A stretch of 64,000 nucleotides of DNA from Candidatus Aalborgicola bjergmarkensis (GTDB lineage Bacteria; Pseudomonadota; Gammaproteobacteria; Burkholderiales; Burkholderiaceae_C). Numbering within the stretch: position 1 is the stretch's first letter; each line of letters opens with the position of its first letter. Positions 8,305 through 16,440 of this stretch are shown in pieces. The stretch is from the NCBI GenBank assembly GCA_016708725.1, contig JADJFE010000032.1:62001-126000 (forward strand), given 5' to 3'. The translations under genes were made by a program, and so were the position numbers. The notes under the pieces are model-generated. The model was not told where the DNA came from. It did not search any database and saw only the letters and a program-made list of their open reading frames with translations.

Positions 8305-9594
8305 ATGAAAGTTATTCGTCGCGTCGCTATCCTGGGCGGAAACCGTATTCCCTTTGCGCGCTCCAATACCGCCTATTCGCTTGCATCCAACCAGGACATG
8401 CTCACGTCCACGCTGCAAGGTCTGGTGGATCGGTTTAACCTGCATGGCTTGCGCCTGGGCGATGTGGCTGCAGGTGCTGTTATGAAGCATTCCCGCGATT
8501 TCAATCTGGTGCGTGAATGTGTGCTCTCGACCACACTGGCCCGTGAAACACCGGCCTTCGATCTGCAACAAGCCTGCGGTACCGGGTTGGAGGCGGCCAT
8601 GCTGGTAGCCAACAAAATTGCTCTGGGCCACATCGAGTGTGGCATCGCTGGCGGCGTGGACACCACCTCGGATGCGCCGATTGCACTGAACGAGCAGATG
8701 CGCCGGATTCTGCTCGATTTGTCGCGTGCCAAAACTGCCACCCAGCGTCTGGCTGTGGCGGCGCGCCTGCGCCCGCTGATGCTGGTCAAACCGTCTCTGC
8801 CCCGTAATGGCGAACCACGTACCGGTCTTTCCATGGGAGAGCACGCCGAGCTGATGGCGCGTGAATGGAGTATCAGCCGTGAAGCCCAGGATGAGTTGGC
8901 GCTGAAAAGCCATGAAAATCTGGCCAAGGCGTATAAGGAAGGCTTTTTCACCGACTTGATGACTCCGTTCAAGGGTTTGACGCAGGACAATAACTTGCGT
9001 GCCGAACTGAGCATCGACAAACTGCGCAGCTTAAAACCTGTTTTTGACAAAAAGGTGGCACCGGGGCAGGGCACGCTGACGGCAGGCAATTCAACGCCCT
9101 TGACCGATGGCGCCTCTGCCGTACTGTTGGCCAGCGAAGAATGGGCGGCAACACGCAATCTGCCGGTACAGGCTTACCTTAGCTTTAGCGAAGTGGCAGC
9201 GGTGGATTTCTTTGATAAGAAAGAGGGCTTGTTAATGGCTCCTGCCTATGCGGTACCGCGCATGCTGGCCAGGGCCAATCTGAGCTTGCAGGATTTTGAT
9301 TACTACGAAATTCACGAAGCCTTTGCAGCGCAGGTTTTGTGTACGCTCGATGCCTGGCAGGACAAAGCCTTTTGCAAGGAGCGTCTGGGCTTGACCAAGC
9401 CTTTAGGAAAAATTGACATGAAAAAACTCAATGTCAATGGCAGTTCACTGGCCGCTGGCCATCCGTTTGCTGCCACAGGTGGGCGCATTGTGGCCACATT
9501 GGCCAAGCTGCTGGCGCAAAAAGGTTCAGGTCGTGGCCTGATTTCGATTTGTGCGGCTGGCGGGCAAGGTGTAGTGGCCATCCTTGAAAGGTGA
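8305..9594 (+). CDS. Thiolase, FadI-like acetyl-CoA C-acyltransferase
   Basis: 429 residues from ATG 8305 (MKVIRRVAILGGNRIPFARS); the frame is open further upstream but that overlaps the hydratase. Catalytic residues are visible: Cys in Q-Q-A-C-G-T-G, His in E-I-H-E-A-F-A-A-Q, the N-G-S-S-L-A-A-G-H-P-F-A-A-T-G-G loop, and the second Cys in I-C-A-A-G-G-Q-G. The ~430-residue length and A-G-H-P-F match FadI-type thiolases. It cleaves or condenses 3-ketoacyl-CoA and completes the reductase-hydratase-thiolase set. Confidence 0.9.
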   Translation: MKVIRRVAILGGNRIPFARSNTAYSLASNQDMLTSTLQGLVDRFNLHGLRLGDVAAGAVMKHSRDFNLVRECVLSTTLARETPAFDLQQACGTGLEAAMLVANKIALGHIECGIAGGVDTTSDAPIALNEQMRRILLDLSRAKTATQRLAVAARLRPLMLVKPSLPRNGEPRTGLSMGEHAELMAREWSISREAQDELALKSHENLAKAYKEGFFTDLMTPFKGLTQDNNLRAELSIDKLRSLKPVFDKKVAPGQGTLTAGNSTPLTDGASAVLLASEEWAATRNLPVQAYLSFSEVAAVDFFDKKEGLLMAPAYAVPRMLARANLSLQDFDYYEIHEAFAAQVLCTLDAWQDKAFCKERLGLTKPLGKIDMKKLNVNGSSLAAGHPFAATGGRIVATLAKLLAQKGSGRGLISICAAGGQGVVAILER

Positions 9595-9603
9595 GAACGG
9601 TAA

Positions 9604-10581
9604 GTGGAAATATTTGATTACGACAACATCCTGCTGCTACCGCGCAAGTGTCGCGTGGATAGCCGTTCAGAGTGTGATGCCAGTATTACGCTAGGCGGAC
9701 GCAGCTTCCGCATTCCGGTAGTCCCGGCCAACATGAAGACCGTGGTTGATGAGGATATCTGCGTCTGGCTGGCGCAGAATGGTTACTTTTATGTCATGCA
9801 CCGTTTTGATTTTGACAACCTGCAATTCGTCAAGAACATGGCGGCGCGCGGTCTGTTTGCCTCCATTTCCCTCGGTGTGAAAAAGTCGGATTACGGCACG
9901 GTGGACGCGCTGGTAGCCTCTGGATTGGAGCCTCAGTACATCACCATCGACATTGCGCACGGCCATGCCGACAGCGTGAAGGACATGATTGCCACCATCA
10001 AAACAAGACTTCCTGGCAGCTTTGTCATCGCTGGCAATGTGGCAACTCCCGAGGCAGTGATCGACCTGGAAAACTGGGGGGCGGATGCGACCAAGGTCGG
10101 CATAGGTCCGGGTAAGGTCTGCATTACCAAGCTCAAGACGGGGTTTGGCACGGGTGGCTGGCAGCTCAGCGCCGTCAAATGGTGCGCCAGGGTGGCAACC
10201 AAGCCCATCATCGCCGACGGTGGCATCCGGGAACATGGCGATATTGCCAAGAGCATTCGCTTTGGTGCCACCATGGTCATGATCGGTTCCATGCTGGCGG
10301 GTCACGAAGAGAGTCCCGGTCAGACGGTCACCATTGACGGTAAACGTTACAAAGAATACTACGGCTCTGCTTCTGACTTCAATAAAGGTGAATACAAGCA
10401 TGTTGAAGGCAAACGCATTCTGGAGCCGATCAAGGGCAAACTCCGCGAGACCCTGATTGAAATGGAGCAGGACGTGCAAAGTTCCATCAGTTATGCCGGG
10501 GGAAAGAAGTTGCTGGACATTCGCAAGGTCAATTACGTGACGCTGGGCGGAGACAATGCGGGCGAACATCTGCTGATGTAG
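9604..10581 (+). CDS. guaC: GMP reductase
   Basis: 325 residues from a GTG start (the frame has no closer ATG and the family begins M-x-I-F-D-Y). The IMPDH/GMPR barrel shows G-I-G-P-G-K-V-C with the catalytic Cys, I-I-A-D-G-G-I-R-E-H-G-D, and G-S-M-L-A-G-H-E-E-S-P-G. The enzyme converts GMP to IMP with NADPH. Length and motifs fit the shorter GuaC subclass. It starts 9 bases after the thiolase stop but is functionally separate, so co-transcription is probably incidental. Confidence 0.93.
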   Translation: MEIFDYDNILLLPRKCRVDSRSECDASITLGGRSFRIPVVPANMKTVVDEDICVWLAQNGYFYVMHRFDFDNLQFVKNMAARGLFASISLGVKKSDYGTVDALVASGLEPQYITIDIAHGHADSVKDMIATIKTRLPGSFVIAGNVATPEAVIDLENWGADATKVGIGPGKVCITKLKTGFGTGGWQLSAVKWCARVATKPIIADGGIREHGDIAKSIRFGATMVMIGSMLAGHEESPGQTVTIDGKRYKEYYGSASDFNKGEYKHVEGKRILEPIKGKLRETLIEMEQDVQSSISYAGGKKLLDIRKVNYVTLGGDNAGEHLLM

Positions 10582-10606
10582 GTCTGCATCTGGTGTTTCA
10601 TGCGTA

Positions 10607-11110
10607 TCAGTCTGTCCGCAGGAAACGGGCCAGAACATGGCCCGATTCGTTTTCCAGCACCAACTGGTCTTGATGGTCTTGATGGCCTTGGTCCTGATCC
10701 AGCTTAAAGCGCCGGGTTTGCTCCAGAGCCTTGAAAAACAGGTCTTCCTGGCTACCCGGCAGCGTCAGGCAAGGTTTCCCATTGGGTATCAGGGAGGCTA
10801 TGCGCAGTGCATCCTGGGTACGCCTGGATCGCGCAGTAAAAAGGTTACAGCCCCCTGTTCCACTGATTTGCTCGCTATCCAGCCAGCGTAGCATCGGCTT
10901 GGGGGCTAGAACCTCGGCAGCACCATCAATGGCAAAAGCCACCCAGGCCGTGTTGGCCAGCGTTATGTTGACCTGGCGGGTGGGTTGGGAGGCGGCAGGA
11001 GCGGGTCGTGGGGCAGCGGGGGTGAGCCTGCGCTCCAGCCGCTCCAGATAGGAGCAGCCATTGAGGGCGCCCGCCAGCATCAGGGTGCCAAGCGTTATTG
11101 TGTGTTTCAT
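10607..11110 (-). CDS. META-domain lipoprotein
   Basis: 167 residues from the ATG at 11110, chosen because it begins a lipoprotein signal (M-K-H-T-I-T-L-G-T-L-M-L-A-G-A-L-N-G-C) with the lipobox cysteine at residue 19. After a Pro/Ala-rich linker comes a META/HslJ-like domain (N-T-A-W, then S-G-T-G-G-C-N-x-F). Near the C-terminus an in-frame microsatellite encodes D-Q-G-H-Q-D-H-Q-D-Q. The protein is probably anchored to the outer membrane. It converges on guaC. Confidence 0.8.
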   Translation of the reverse strand: MKHTITLGTLMLAGALNGCSYLERLERRLTPAAPRPAPAASQPTRQVNITLANTAWVAFAIDGAAEVLAPKPMLRWLDSEQISGTGGCNLFTARSRRTQDALRIASLIPNGKPCLTLPGSQEDLFFKALEQTRRFKLDQDQGHQDHQDQLVLENESGHVLARFLRTD

Positions 11111-11191
11111 CCTAAAAACCTCAGCTGATTTATCAAAAGAGTGGAACATTCAATCATGACCCAGACTGGTTATGCCATTCGTTCATTCCCG

Positions 11192-11254
11192 CACCAACGT
11201 GGAGGTGAGGGGCTGTGCGCTTTTGCGCAGCCCCGCTTGAGCGTAGGGTTAGGT
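11192..11254 (-). other. Integron attC site 1
   Basis: On the reverse strand: R'' ACCTAAC (11248-11254), an inner hairpin GGGGCTGCGC / GCGCACAGCCCC with an AAAA loop, then CTCCAC and R' GTTGGTG (11192-11198). The glycosyltransferase stop codon (TAA) lies inside R''. The R'' complement (GTTAGGT) equals the R' at the other end of the same cassette (12362-12368), as required for a cassette that once circularised. Confidence 0.8.
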
Positions 11255-12334
11255 GCCGGTAATAGCAAGTGCTTCGTCGTAGATTTTTTTGAAACCCGCA
11301 AGCATTGCGTCCTGGAAAAACCCAGCGGTATGAGTGGCCTGCGACAGATTTAAGCGCTGGGAGTATGTACTGATCGGCGATGTGTTTGTAAGTTGGATAA
11401 AAGTCTCGGCGAGGTGAGAAGCTGTTGAATCAGTAACTACAAGATCCTTGCGTTCAACATTCAAATTCTCCTCCGGTGGAAACGGGACAAATGTATATGC
11501 GCCCGTAGGAATGTCACACGAAGAAAGTTCATCATAGAAAGGTGTTGACCGAGTACCTATAACAGGAACGCCTGCATTGAAGGCTTCTAGCACTACCAGC
11601 GGAGCGACCTCGCTTAATGATGGGGTGATGAATAAATCTGCAAAGCGGATCGGTCGGACGGTACTCAGATCAGTGTCGGGATACAGAATAACTTGTCTGG
11701 GGGCTACGTCTCGGAGTTCATTGGCTATAGCTTCGTAAGCTTGTTTTGCGCGAGAGGAATTTGCAGGAAACTGTAAGACGAGCACTAATTCTGCGTCCGA
11801 CATTTTCCTAGCGAACTCTCTGAGCACTTGCAGGCCCTTAGCGTTCTCAAGGCGTCCAGTGGCGAGCACTACTTTCACTCCGTCGGGAACTACCAAACGC
11901 TGCCTGAATTCGCAGCGTTCGCTTTCTGTTGCAACGCTATAGCGAGCTATGTCGATTCCGTTGTGGATAACTCGCCAATCAACTTTTGGAAATACTCTCG
12001 CAAGTTCCCGCTTGTGAAACTCCGCAGTGACGATGCCGATATTTACGCGATGTAGAGCAGCACAGAGATTCGCTTTTTGTGTACTCGAATAGAAGTGATA
12101 GCAGCAATGAACATGTGCAACCGTTTTCACATGTTTTGGGAGGGCGCAAACGAAATCAGAGTCAGTCTTCTCGTCGAGGTTCATTGAAACCACAAGTTTC
12201 AGGTCGTTAACACAGCCTTTGTAAGCGCCATTCACTGCGGTGAGAGTGGCGAGTTCACACTTTTCACCCAAGGTCTTAGCCAAAAAATCTTGCCCGTATG
12301 CTTCAGCGGTTCTGGGGTTAAGAAGAACTTTCAT
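11249..12334 (-). CDS. Glycosyltransferase (GT4-like) in an integron cassette
   Basis: 361 residues from ATG 12334 (MKVLLNPRTAEAYGQDFLAK). It has a GT-B layout: an N-terminal domain with V-A-H-V-H-C-C-Y-H, linker V-I-H-N-G-I-D, donor-site region A-T-G-R-L-E-N-A-K-G-L and the E-x7-E-like E-V-A-P-L-V-V-L-E-A-F-N-A-G-V-P-V-I-G. It should transfer a nucleotide-activated sugar to an unknown acceptor. It fills one integron cassette and its stop lies in the attC. Base composition is lower in GC than the neighbouring sugar operon, consistent with transfer. Confidence 0.85.
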   Translation of the reverse strand: MKVLLNPRTAEAYGQDFLAKTLGEKCELATLTAVNGAYKGCVNDLKLVVSMNLDEKTDSDFVCALPKHVKTVAHVHCCYHFYSSTQKANLCAALHRVNIGIVTAEFHKRELARVFPKVDWRVIHNGIDIARYSVATESERCEFRQRLVVPDGVKVVLATGRLENAKGLQVLREFARKMSDAELVLVLQFPANSSRAKQAYEAIANELRDVAPRQVILYPDTDLSTVRPIRFADLFITPSLSEVAPLVVLEAFNAGVPVIGTRSTPFYDELSSCDIPTGAYTFVPFPPEENLNVERKDLVVTDSTASHLAETFIQLTNTSPISTYSQRLNLSQATHTAGFFQDAMLAGFKKIYDEALAITGT

Positions 12335-12361
12335 ATTACTGATGGTAGCGATAGTAACGGC

Positions 12362-12430
12362 ACCTAACGTGGAGGTCACCGGCGCTGCGCGGCTTTATCG
12401 CGCAGCGTCCGGTGGACCGTAGGGTTAGCT
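12362..12430 (-). other. Integron attC site 2
   Basis: On the reverse strand: R'' AGCTAAC (12424-12430), inverted arms CACCGGACGCTGCGC / GCGCAGCGCCGGTG around ATAAAGCC, then CTCCAC and R' GTTAGGT (12362-12368). The arm mismatches and outer boxes are typical of attC. The R'' complement GTTAGCT matches the start of the downstream-strand cassette at 13315-13321. The 3' end of the zinc-ribbon gene runs through this site. Confidence 0.85.
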
Positions 12431-13308
12431 ACAAGTTCGTAGCACTCTTCGCAATACCATTTTTTGCCATCGAACGTGGCAAACACTTCCGGGAAGACCT
12501 CTACTTCGCACAATGCGCATTTAGCGACTAGCAGCGTTTCTTCGCAAGAAACACATTTCCCACGATAGATACCATTGTCGTCGTTTAGAGAGTCATAGAC
12601 TGCTGTTCGGTGGCCTTCGCAGTATGGGCAGTCAATATATGGCGCATGTTCCGTGAAGATGCGGAAGCCGCAGGAGAAACAATAGTGGTCGTCACCCGGC
12701 AAGGTTGTTAGTGTCTCATTGTTGCATTCAAAGCAGAGTCGTACGTCTTTTCCGCTTTCATATGCATCATCAACAGCCTCGGCAACATATGAAGGAAATT
12801 GAATAAGTGTTTGGTAAACATCTTGAGGTAGGTACCTTGATAGCCAAGGGTCTGCCTCGGGCTCAACAATACGTCTGACCACTTTCAATATGACATGAGC
12901 ACATCCTGAGATAGTTTCTTCCCTCGGCAACTCAACTCCAAAATGAACGATTGCATTACGAAGACGCTGGAATCTATCGATTAGATCGCGTTCATAGCCA
13001 CTGATGGCATTCGCAGCGACGAACGCCTGTTTGCACCATTCAAATTTCTTGGTCTTTATGGCACCAGCTTCTGCGTTCGCTTCAATCTGTGCAGTTGAAA
13101 GGCTGGAAAGGCCTGTTAGGCAGATGTGTTGAAGGCCATGGTCTCTAGCAAGTCGATATTTAATAAGCAACTCCAGTCCTACCTGGATATTTGCAACCGA
13201 CACTTTGGTATCCGTAGGAGTTGCGGTCGGGGAGAGAATGAGCCGTAACCCGAAGGTCAGGAAGTCAAACCCATGTTCCAGAAGACGCTGTAAGGTAAGG
13301 TCGCTCAT
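12376..13308 (-). CDS. HEPN-like/zinc-ribbon protein in an integron cassette
   Basis: 310 residues. The N-terminal ~170 are helical and contain R-F-Q-R-L-R-N-A-I-V-H-F-G, an R-x4-H motif typical of HEPN RNases. The C-terminal part has at least four CxxC pairs (C-F-E-C, C-F-S-C, C-P-Y-C, C-V-S-C, C-A-L-C, C-E-E-C), i.e. several zinc ribbons. The last ~16 residues are encoded by the attC itself. The start follows the R' box by a few bases, as usual in cassettes. A role in defence or as a toxin is an inference only; no named family is recognised. Confidence 0.75.
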   Translation of the reverse strand: MSDLTLQRLLEHGFDFLTFGLRLILSPTATPTDTKVSVANIQVGLELLIKYRLARDHGLQHICLTGLSSLSTAQIEANAEAGAIKTKKFEWCKQAFVAANAISGYERDLIDRFQRLRNAIVHFGVELPREETISGCAHVILKVVRRIVEPEADPWLSRYLPQDVYQTLIQFPSYVAEAVDDAYESGKDVRLCFECNNETLTTLPGDDHYCFSCGFRIFTEHAPYIDCPYCEGHRTAVYDSLNDDNGIYRGKCVSCEETLLVAKCALCEVEVFPEVFATFDGKKWYCEECYELVANPTVHRTLRDKAAQRR

Positions 13309-13314
13309 ACTTGT

Positions 13315-13363
13315 AGCTAACGTAATGTAGCCGAGCGCCTATCTTGGTATTCCCAAGTTAGAC
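13315..13363 (-). other. Cassette boundary with R' box; degenerate att site
   Basis: Reverse strand R' GTTAGCT (13315-13321) is the exact complement partner of attC site 2's R'', so it is the 5' boundary of the zinc-ribbon cassette. A GTCTAAC box lies 49 bases upstream, but the intervening arms pair poorly and the unit is short for an attC. It may be a decayed attC or the remnant of an attI. No integrase gene is seen nearby. Confidence 0.5.
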
Positions 13364-13604
13364 GACGGCATAAACTGGATTTTTGAGTGTGAGGTGCAAC
13401 CGACAACTCCGCGCAATCCCGCTTGATGTCTGCATTTTGATCGCGCATACTGGATGTAATTACAGTACTTATCATGCCCACCAAATCCGCCTCCAATATT
13501 TCTTCATGGTTGTAGCGCTTATGGAATGTGCGGGTAAAGCTATTGATTTTATAGTGTTTCGCTTTCGAAGCCCGTGATGTTGCGGCTGGAATGGGCTCGG
13601 TAGC

Positions 13605-14013
13605 TTCGGCTTCCCACTTAAGGCGGGACAGGCAAGGCATTGTCATTTCCGTGCAGGCTGGATGTGATTCCTGTGGGAGCGCCGGAAGGCGTGAATAGTG
13701 CGTTTGAATAAGCGCATTCGTCTGCGGCGCTGTCTATGCAAAAAACATAGCGGCTACCGCTTGGTACATAAGGCGTACAGCCAGATTTACCTTGAATTTT
13801 GCCCTTCAAAACGGGTCAAGGCGATGCTGATGCCGCCATGAGGCATCAAAACGGGCCGTTTTCGGGTGTTTTTGCATGGCAAATCGGGCTGTAAGCCTTA
13901 TGGGATAAGCGGGAGCAGCTATTGCATCAGGAGCACTTATGGTTTCTGGCGTGGCTCCCGCCGCTCCCATAAAGTGCCAAGCGTGCTGTCCCGCTTTAAG
14001 TTGGAAGCCCATT
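13605..14013. repeat. ~400-bp imperfect palindrome
   Basis: Outer arms GGCTTCCCACTTAAGGCGGG (from 13610) and its near-complement around 13980-14010 enclose further paired blocks: GTGGGAGCGCCGG against CGCTCCCAT, and a ~43-base arm near 13749-13792 (AGCGGCTACCGCTTGG region) against 13878-13922. The 738-bp gap 13309-14046 between genes is otherwise without a convincing gene; a 109-residue reverse ORF (13317-13646) has no recognisable features. It could be a decayed inverted-repeat transposon or folded REP-like element. Confidence 0.55.
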
Positions 14014-14046
14014 GTGGAAAAGGAATCGGGACGAGGCTAATTTGTT

Positions 14047-14934
14047 TCATCGGTTTTTGAGCAGGTCTTCCATGTTTTTTGCGTTATCCCAGTCGATTCT
14101 TTCGGTTTCAAGCAGGAATTTGACCAAACGTTTGAAGCTGACCATATTGGCGGCGCTGCCTTGTTGAGCAAAGTACCGACTCAGGTCTTTTTCAGTGAGT
14201 TGCAGCAACGAACGCGGGGGGCGCGCCTTGTTCAGGTGGGTTTGCACAAAGGTATCAATCATGCCGCCGTGCTGGCTAACCATCTTTGCGCTCAAGCCCG
14301 CCTTGGTTAGGAATTTTGTGAATTCGAGCAGGATTTTTTTGTTGCCGTCAAGCACAGCGCTCGAATCTCTTGCGGCATCCGGCTCCAGCGAGGTGACCAG
14401 TCCGCCCAGTTCAGTGGCGAAGCGTACACGTTGTGTCAAACGCTTACGGATGCCGCCACCAAAACTAATGGCATAACGTTCCAACAATCCATCGTAAATG
14501 ATTCGGTCTTCGAAGGGCAACAATACGGCCTTTACCCATACAGGCAAGGCATGGGAGGGAACAAACTCTTCAATGGGGCTGACAAGACCTACAACGCCGT
14601 AGGCGACCGGTTGCTCGGAGTCCACGAGAAAAATGGAATGATTTTTCAGGTGGCGCATGATGTAAAAATCGCCTGCCACACGCGCACTCCAGCTTGCGGC
14701 AAGTTCTATGTCTTCGTCTGGTAATCCATCGGGATTGTCGTTAATAAATCCCTCCAAGTGCTCGGCTGACTCCCACAAGGCAGCGCGGATTTTTGCAGCA
14801 TCTTGTACGCTGATACCGCCAGCTTTGGGATTTTCAGGAAAATCAGCAACCAGATTGGTCCGTGCATTGACATAACCGAGCAAAGACCACCAGATTCTAT
14901 AAAACCGTTCGACTTCAGTGGGAGAGAGGTTCAT
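14047..14934 (-). CDS. Hypothetical protein, 295 residues
   Basis: Begins MNLSPTEVERFYRIWWSLLG; soluble, mixed alpha/beta, with a central segment about a protein-stored state (F-V-P-S-H-A-L-P-V-W-V-K-A-V-L-L-P-F-E-D-R-I-I-Y-D-G-L) and a helical C-terminus. No domain is recognised with certainty. It lies 49 bases downstream of rmlC in the same direction and may be the last gene of that transcript, but the palindrome behind it marks the edge of the accessory segment. Confidence 0.6.
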   Translation of the reverse strand: MNLSPTEVERFYRIWWSLLGYVNARTNLVADFPENPKAGGISVQDAAKIRAALWESAEHLEGFINDNPDGLPDEDIELAASWSARVAGDFYIMRHLKNHSIFLVDSEQPVAYGVVGLVSPIEEFVPSHALPVWVKAVLLPFEDRIIYDGLLERYAISFGGGIRKRLTQRVRFATELGGLVTSLEPDAARDSSAVLDGNKKILLEFTKFLTKAGLSAKMVSQHGGMIDTFVQTHLNKARPPRSLLQLTEKDLSRYFAQQGSAANMVSFKRLVKFLLETERIDWDNAKNMEDLLKNR

Positions 14935-14983
14935 GGTTGACTCAAAGTTGACTCAAAGTGGATGAAAAGGTGAAGGAGGAGTT

Positions 14984-15532
14984 TTAATCAAAAAAACGTG
15001 CATCGGCCCAGGCTACGCCAGCGGCATCCTTGGCGGAAAGCCGGGGTGGGCTGCCGAGGTCGGGCCAGTCGATGTTGAGGAAAGGGTCGTTCCAGGCGAT
15101 GCATTGCTCGTGCTCGGGGGCGTAGTAGTCGGTTGTTTTATATAGAAAATCGGCCGTGGGCGATAGCACCACAAAGCCGTGGGCAAAGCCCGGCGGCACC
15201 CAGAACTGGAGCTTGTTGTGCTCGGACAGGAGTGCACCGGCCCATTTGCCAAAGGTGGGAGAGGAGCGGCGCAGATCGACCGCCACATCAAACACCTCGC
15301 CGATGACCACGCGCACCAGTTTTCCTTGCGGTTGGTGTAGCTGGTAGTGCAGACCGCGCAATACACCACCGGCGGAGCGGGAGTGGTTGTCCTGCACAAA
15401 AGGCAAATCAACGCCTGTGGCGGCGGCAAAGTCGCGCTGGTTGAAGCTTTCAAAGAAAAAGCCGCGCTGGTCACCAAACACACGTGGTTCGATCAGCAGG
15501 GCGTCGGGGATGGCGGTACGGGTGATTTTCAT
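14984..15532 (-). CDS. rmlC: dTDP-4-dehydrorhamnose 3,5-epimerase
   Basis: 182 residues, cupin fold. Family signatures: P-R-V-F-G-D-Q-R-G-F-F-F-E-S-F-N near the start, Q-D-N-H-S-R-S and G-V-L-R-G-L-H-Y-Q with the catalytic His, and G-F-A-H-G-F-V-V-L-S. Catalyses the third step of dTDP-L-rhamnose synthesis. Its start overlaps the rmlA stop (ATGA), so translation is coupled. Confidence 0.96.
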   Translation of the reverse strand: MKITRTAIPDALLIEPRVFGDQRGFFFESFNQRDFAAATGVDLPFVQDNHSRSAGGVLRGLHYQLHQPQGKLVRVVIGEVFDVAVDLRRSSPTFGKWAGALLSEHNKLQFWVPPGFAHGFVVLSPTADFLYKTTDYYAPEHEQCIAWNDPFLNIDWPDLGSPPRLSAKDAAGVAWADARFFD

Positions 15533-16440
15533 ACAGGTGTTGCGTCCTTGAGTAAGCCCATGAGGTATTGGCCATAGCCGTTCTTGATCAGAGGCTGCGC
15601 CAGGCGGGCGACCTGTTCGCGGTCGATAAAACCGTTGCGCAGGGCGATTTCCTCCAGGCAGGCAATTTTCAGACCCTGGCGGCGCTCCAGCGTGGCGATG
15701 AACTGGCTGGCGTCCAGCAGGCTGTCGTGTGTGCCGGTGTCCAGCCAGGCATAGCCCCGGCGCATGATCTGCACGCTGAGCTGCTCCCGGTCCAGATAGG
15801 CCTGGTTGACGGTGGTGATCTCCAGCTCGCCACGTGCGCTGGGTTTGATGGTTTTGGCAATGTCCACCACCTGTTCGTCGTAGAAATACAAGCCGGTAAC
15901 GGCGTAGCTGCTTTGCGGTTTGGCGGGTTTTTCCTCGATGCTGCGGGCATGGCCTTCTTCATCAAAGGCCACCACACCGTAGCGTTCGGGGTCTTGCACA
16001 TGGTAGGCGAATACGGTGGCGCCTTGCGGCTGGGTGTGGGCATTTTTCAGCAGGATTTGCAGGTCATGGCCGTAAAAAATATTGTCACCCAGCACCAAAG
16101 CGCTGTGGCTGGTGCCGATGAAGTGCTCACCAATCAAAAAGGCCTGTGCAAGACCATCGGGACTGGGTTGTACGGCGTACTGCAGGTTGATGCCCCATTG
16201 GCTGCCGTCGCCCAGCAGCTGGGTAAAGCGCGGCGTGTCCTGCGGGGTACTGATGATCAGGATGTCGCGTATGCCCGCGAGCAGCAGGGTGCTCAAGGGG
16301 TAATAAATCATGGGCTTGTCGTACACCGGCAAGAGTTGCTTGCTGATGGCCAAAGTAGCCGGGTGCAACCGGGTGCCGGAGCCGCCGGCGAGGATGATGC
16401 CCTTGCGGGAGGGGGTATCGGTCTTAGACGCTGTGGCCAT
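15529..16440 (-). CDS. rmlA: Glucose-1-phosphate thymidylyltransferase
   Basis: 303 residues. The nucleotidyltransferase signature G-I-I-L-A-G-G-S-G-T-R-L-H-P follows a short N-terminal extension (MATASKTDTPSR). K-P-M-I-Y-Y-P and L-G-D-N-I-F-Y-G are also present. Produces dTDP-glucose, the first step of the rhamnose pathway. It starts 17 bases inside the end of rmlD. Confidence 0.96.
   Translation of the reverse strand: MATASKTDTPSRKGIILAGGSGTRLHPATLAISKQLLPVYDKPMIYYPLSTLLLAGIRDILIISTPQDTPRFTQLLGDGSQWGINLQYAVQPSPDGLAQAFLIGEHFIGTSHSALVLGDNIFYGHDLQILLKNAHTQPQGATVFAYHVQDPERYGVVAFDEEGHARSIEEKPAKPQSSYAVTGLYFYDEQVVDIAKTIKPSARGELEITTVNQAYLDREQLSVQIMRRGYAWLDTGTHDSLLDASQFIATLERRQGLKIACLEEIALRNGFIDREQVARLAQPLIKNGYGQYLMGLLKDATPV

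Noticed and set aside
13315..13363. A third full attC site
   Set aside because: Boxes are present, but the unit is 49 bases with poor inner pairing. Kept only as a cassette boundary with a degenerate att.
13317..13646. 109-codon reverse ORF as a third cassette gene
   Set aside because: No family, no clear start, overlaps the att-like site and palindrome. Not supported as a gene.
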